In this document: piece by piece, positions 61,754 to 64,000 of the stretch
Layout: the number at the start of each line of letters is the position of its first letter
Position numbering within the stretch: position 1 is the stretch's first letter
The notes under the pieces: model-generated
Told to the model about the DNA's origin: nothing
Databases searched by the model: none
The model's input: the letters and a program-made list of their open reading frames with translations, nothing else
Translations under genes and position numbers: made by a program
NCBI RefSeq assembly: GCF_026319305.1
Contig: NZ_JAPDMV010000012.1
Coordinates: forward strand, 1-64,000
Source of the DNA: Methylophaga sp. OBS4
GTDB taxonomy: Bacteria > Pseudomonadota > Gammaproteobacteria > Nitrosococcales > Methylophagaceae
Direction: 5' to 3'
Length of the DNA: 64,000 bases

Positions 61754-62680
61754 TTAAAACTTAACCGGCGCCTGCATCCATTTATCAATACCGATCTCGC
61801 CCAGCACGTTCATCATAAACAGCAGTAAACGGTAACTAAGGCGTTGGTTGGATAGGTCAGGTAAATCCAGATAACGTTGGTAAATATCACTAAAAAGTTG
61901 CGCCTGCTGTTCATCGAGCAGGTATTCCAACAATACCAATTCCATTTCACGCGGGCCGATGACAAAAGCATCCAGATCCACCAGCGCGGTGATTTTGCCC
62001 TGCCGGTGCAGAAACTGGTCCCAACGCAGGTCGGGCATGATCAGGGAGAAGGTTTGCGGCTGGACTTGTTCGATTTGGGCGATAGCCAGTCCCAGCCACG
62101 GTTCGCCAATGCCTTGGCGGTGAGCGAGATTGACCAGGGTTTTTAGCAGTTTTTCCGGCCATAGGTCGGCGTGAAAAGCCGCACGTCTTACTTTGCCCCA
62201 GTGATTGAAGTCCTGCTGATGCAGTTTGCCGACATGACGGGCTAGTTGTTCGATTATCTTGTCCGAGACGTGCGCCTCATCGAGCATCTCTCCGTGAAGA
62301 TAGCGGCTGAGGATAAAGGCCGGGCTGGTTTCGGTGCTGGCCGAGCAGGCCACGACTTCGGGCAATTCGAAGTCGATATGCCTGTCGAGTTCGTTTCGAA
62401 TCGAAGCGAAACGTCCCAAATCGTCAGGCAGATAAACATCAAACAACTGATTTAACACCAGCCAAATCGGCGATTCATCCACATTTTCCTGTAGGCAAAT
62501 CTTCAGCATCAACTCTCCGATCTCTGTTTCACAGTGCCAGAGCTGATGAGTGCTGTCTTCATACATGGCCGGCAGCGGCTCGGCATGATACAGCTCAGGC
62601 AGCGGCTGTGTTGAGGAGAGTTGCTTAAATGGGTTTGTTGATTCCTTGCTACCACTCTTTTTTGATATGGGTTTTACCAA
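61754..62680 (-). CDS. Aminoglycoside phosphotransferase-fold kinase
   Basis: A 308-residue protein of the APH/choline-kinase fold. The likely metal and ATP sites are MPDLRWDQFLHRQGKITALVDLDAFVIGPREMEL, where DLRWDQFL takes the place of the catalytic HGDxxxxN and DLDAFVIG the Mg-binding DFD/DLD. The substrate is not identifiable. Thiamine kinase (ThiK) has this fold and a thiamine-uptake locus lies next door, so ThiK is a hypothesis, but the gene is on the other strand. It overlaps the SDR gene end by 7 bp. Confidence 0.75.
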   Translation of the reverse strand: MVKPISKKSGSKESTNPFKQLSSTQPLPELYHAEPLPAMYEDSTHQLWHCETEIGELMLKICLQENVDESPIWLVLNQLFDVYLPDDLGRFASIRNELDRHIDFELPEVVACSASTETSPAFILSRYLHGEMLDEAHVSDKIIEQLARHVGKLHQQDFNHWGKVRRAAFHADLWPEKLLKTLVNLAHRQGIGEPWLGLAIAQIEQVQPQTFSLIMPDLRWDQFLHRQGKITALVDLDAFVIGPREMELVLLEYLLDEQQAQLFSDIYQRYLDLPDLSNQRLSYRLLLFMMNVLGEIGIDKWMQAPVKF

Positions 62681-63348
62681 GGTAATAATTCACCGTTGCT
62701 ATGCCAGAATGAACCGGTATTATCGAGGTTGAGTTCTTCCATCCGGGCAATCAGACCGGCTGCCGATTCGTCCGGGTCGATCAGGCCACCATGACCGGTC
62801 ATATCGGTACGCACCCAGCCGGGATGCAAAATGGCGACAGCAATGCCGCGTGGTTTCAAATCGATGGACAGCGATTTACCGGCTGCATTCACAGCAGCTT
62901 TTGACATCCGATAAGCATAACTGCCGCCCGAGTCGTTATCTTCAATAGAACCCATACGGCTGGTAATAATGCCGACCTTGCTGCCATCGTGCAGATTAGG
63001 CAACAAAGCTTGCGTCGTCAGCAAAGGGCCGAGGCTGTTGACTTCATACAGACGTTTAAACTCGGTAACCGCGGCATCATCAATATCGCCAAGACCTATG
63101 CCGCCAGCGATACCGGCGTTATTGATCAGCCAGTCTATTTGTCTGCCGTTCAGTTTGTCGGCCAGCACCGCCAGACTTTTCGGTTTGCTGACTTCTACGT
63201 CTTCAATGATTTCCACATTCAGATCTTTCAAATCGGATGAGGCGCGGCGACAGGTTGCAATCACATGTATGCCTTTTGCTGACAACTGGCGGCAGAGTTC
63301 CAGGCCAATCCCCCGGCTGCTGCCGGTTACTAAAGCTGTTTGAGTCAT
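62674..63348 (-). CDS. Short-chain dehydrogenase/reductase
   Basis: A 224-residue NAD(P)-dependent SDR. TGSSRGIGLELC is the TGxxxGxG cofactor motif (about 8-19), DWLINNAGIAGG holds NNAG, a Ser in ITSRMGSIED and YRMSK give the catalytic Ser-Tyr-Lys. Arg in CRRASSDL after the second strand suggests NADPH preference. Substrate unknown. Between mtnA (upstream, 10 bp) and the APH-fold kinase on the minus strand. Confidence 0.9.
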   Translation of the reverse strand: MTQTALVTGSSRGIGLELCRQLSAKGIHVIATCRRASSDLKDLNVEIIEDVEVSKPKSLAVLADKLNGRQIDWLINNAGIAGGIGLGDIDDAAVTEFKRLYEVNSLGPLLTTQALLPNLHDGSKVGIITSRMGSIEDNDSGGSYAYRMSKAAVNAAGKSLSIDLKPRGIAVAILHPGWVRTDMTGHGGLIDPDESAAGLIARMEELNLDNTGSFWHSNGELLPW

Positions 63349-63358
63349 AAATTTCTCC

Positions 63359-64000
63359 CTAAACTGATGGTTTCAATCTCAGCATTTTTGATGTAGTTGG
63401 CGACAGGATAACGCCTGCCTCAGTCACAATCGCATCGATGAGTTCCGCCGGGGTCACATCGAATGCAGGATTGGACACATTCACGTCATTAGGTGCAACC
63501 GGCTCTTCATTGACATGGGTCACCTCTTTTGCGTCGCGTTGTTCAATCGGTATTGCACTGCCATCAGGAAAGTCCCAATCAATGGTGGTAGTCGGCGCAG
63601 CCACCATCATTTTAACGCCGTGATATTTCGCCAGCACCGCCAAAGCATAAGTACCGATTTTGTTTGCAACATCGCCATTGGCTGCGATCCGGTCGGCACC
63701 GACGATGACCCAGTCCAGTTTGCCGGAAGCCATCAATGCCGCGGCGGCAGAATCAGCCTGCAAGATCATCGGAATACCTTCCTGCATTAACTCCCAGGCG
63801 GTAAGACGGCTGCCCTGCAGCCAGGGGCGGGTTTCATTCACATAAACATGGTCAATTTTGCCGTCAAGATAGGCCTGTCTTATCACACCCAGCGCGGTGC
63901 CGAATCCCGCTGTCGCCAATGCGCCGGCATTACAGTGAGTCAAAACAACGCTGTCTTTATTCAAAAGCTCTGCACCCAGCCGCCCCATGGCCTGATTGGC
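63359..64000 (-). CDS. mtnA: S-methyl-5-thioribose-1-phosphate isomerase, C-terminal part
   Basis: Enzyme of the methionine salvage pathway converting methylthioribose-1-phosphate to methylthioribulose-1-phosphate. About 213 C-terminal residues are present; the N-terminus lies beyond the window edge. The catalytic region [19 protein letters not shown] (Cys) and [19 protein letters not shown] (Asp) are visible, as is the [11 protein letters not shown] block. The frame is open to the window end. An SDR gene follows it by 10 bp. Confidence 0.93.
   Translation of the reverse strand, partial: ANQAMGRLGAELLNKDSVVLTHCNAGALATAGFGTALGVIRQAYLDGKIDHVYVNETRPWLQGSRLTAWELMQEGIPMILQADSAAAALMASGKLDWVIVGADRIAANGDVANKIGTYALAVLAKYHGVKMMVAAPTTTIDWDFPDGSAIPIEQRDAKEVTHVNEEPVAPNDVNVSNPAFDVTPAELIDAIVTEAGVILSPTTSKMLRLKPSV

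Overview
The window reads as chromosomal DNA of a gammaproteobacterium at mid-40s to about 50 percent GC. Gene order and protein flavour (LpoA-YraN-DolP, the mraZ-rsmH-ftsL-ftsI start of the dcw cluster, RsmI next to RNase P RNA, a DUF2232 gene between rpsR and rplI, GlcDEF, FimT/PilE pilins) all point there. A signal-bearing MxaD-like SRPBCC protein suggests a methylotroph, and a Methylophaga-like marine methanol user is my best guess. That assignment is an inference from a few genes, not a search result. Almost all of the window is ordinary core genome; I see no prophage, CRISPR array, integrase or tRNA.

Layout. 1-2376: start of the dcw cluster on the minus strand (ftsI partial, ftsL, rsmH, mraZ), with a clear promoter and three MraZ boxes. 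2917-11145: an aa3/caa3-type cytochrome c oxidase operon on the plus strand (coxB, coxA, ctaG, coxC, SURF1, a Sco-like protein, ctaA, ctaB, a Yip1 protein). 11238-13688: a PIF1-type helicase fused to RecQ-style accessory domains. 13940-17499: rnpB, rsmI and the divergent lpoA-yraN; then dolP, hemJ and a PilZ gene. 19233-27085: radA, alr, dnaB, rplI, DUF2232, rpsR, rpsF, rlmB and an OmpA-family lipoprotein, all minus. 27175-31171: moaB, a glutaredoxin-like protein, an exported hydrolase, rnd and a PfkB kinase. 31247-36894: type IV pilins (two FimT-like, PilW, PilX, a very large PilV-like protein, PilE). 37096-40609: pgpA, thiL, nusB, ribH, apaH. 40624-42742 and 50715-55824: assimilatory sulfate reduction (cysI plus DUF934; cysN, cysD, cysH, a TusA-like protein, a TSUP transporter; divergent cysB). 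Between the two halves lie glcDEF, a DUF3465 protein, a deoxyinosine glycosylase, a diguanylate cyclase, a small lipoprotein and a catalase. 55923-64000: mxaD-like gene, a zinc-ribbon protein, a thiamine uptake locus under a TPP riboswitch, a phosphatase-like protein, a pseudogene, an APH-fold kinase, an SDR and the end of mtnA.

How parts work together. The oxidase operon carries subunits I-III with copper insertion (CtaG, a Sco-like CxxxC protein), SURF1, and the heme O/heme A steps (CtaB, CtaA). The cys genes cover sulfate activation, APS reduction and sulfite reduction, and CysB is encoded divergently with a 9-7-9 bp palindrome between. The thiamine locus pairs a riboswitch-controlled TonB receptor with a YkoF-type thiamine-binding protein and a PnuC/PnuT permease; thiL elsewhere in the window supplies the last step to TPP.

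Most worth a second look: the thiamine locus and its Shine-Dalgarno-masking hairpin; a pair of short elements with about 20-bp terminal inverted repeats (18651-18819 and 28950-29056), apparently a MITE family; the pilin cluster with repeated calcium-loop motifs, an oversized PilV-like protein and no pilY1; the PIF1-HRDC-HTH helicase; the oxidase-helicase block sitting between rnpB and mraZ; and rlmB, whose conserved N-terminus has no standard start codon.
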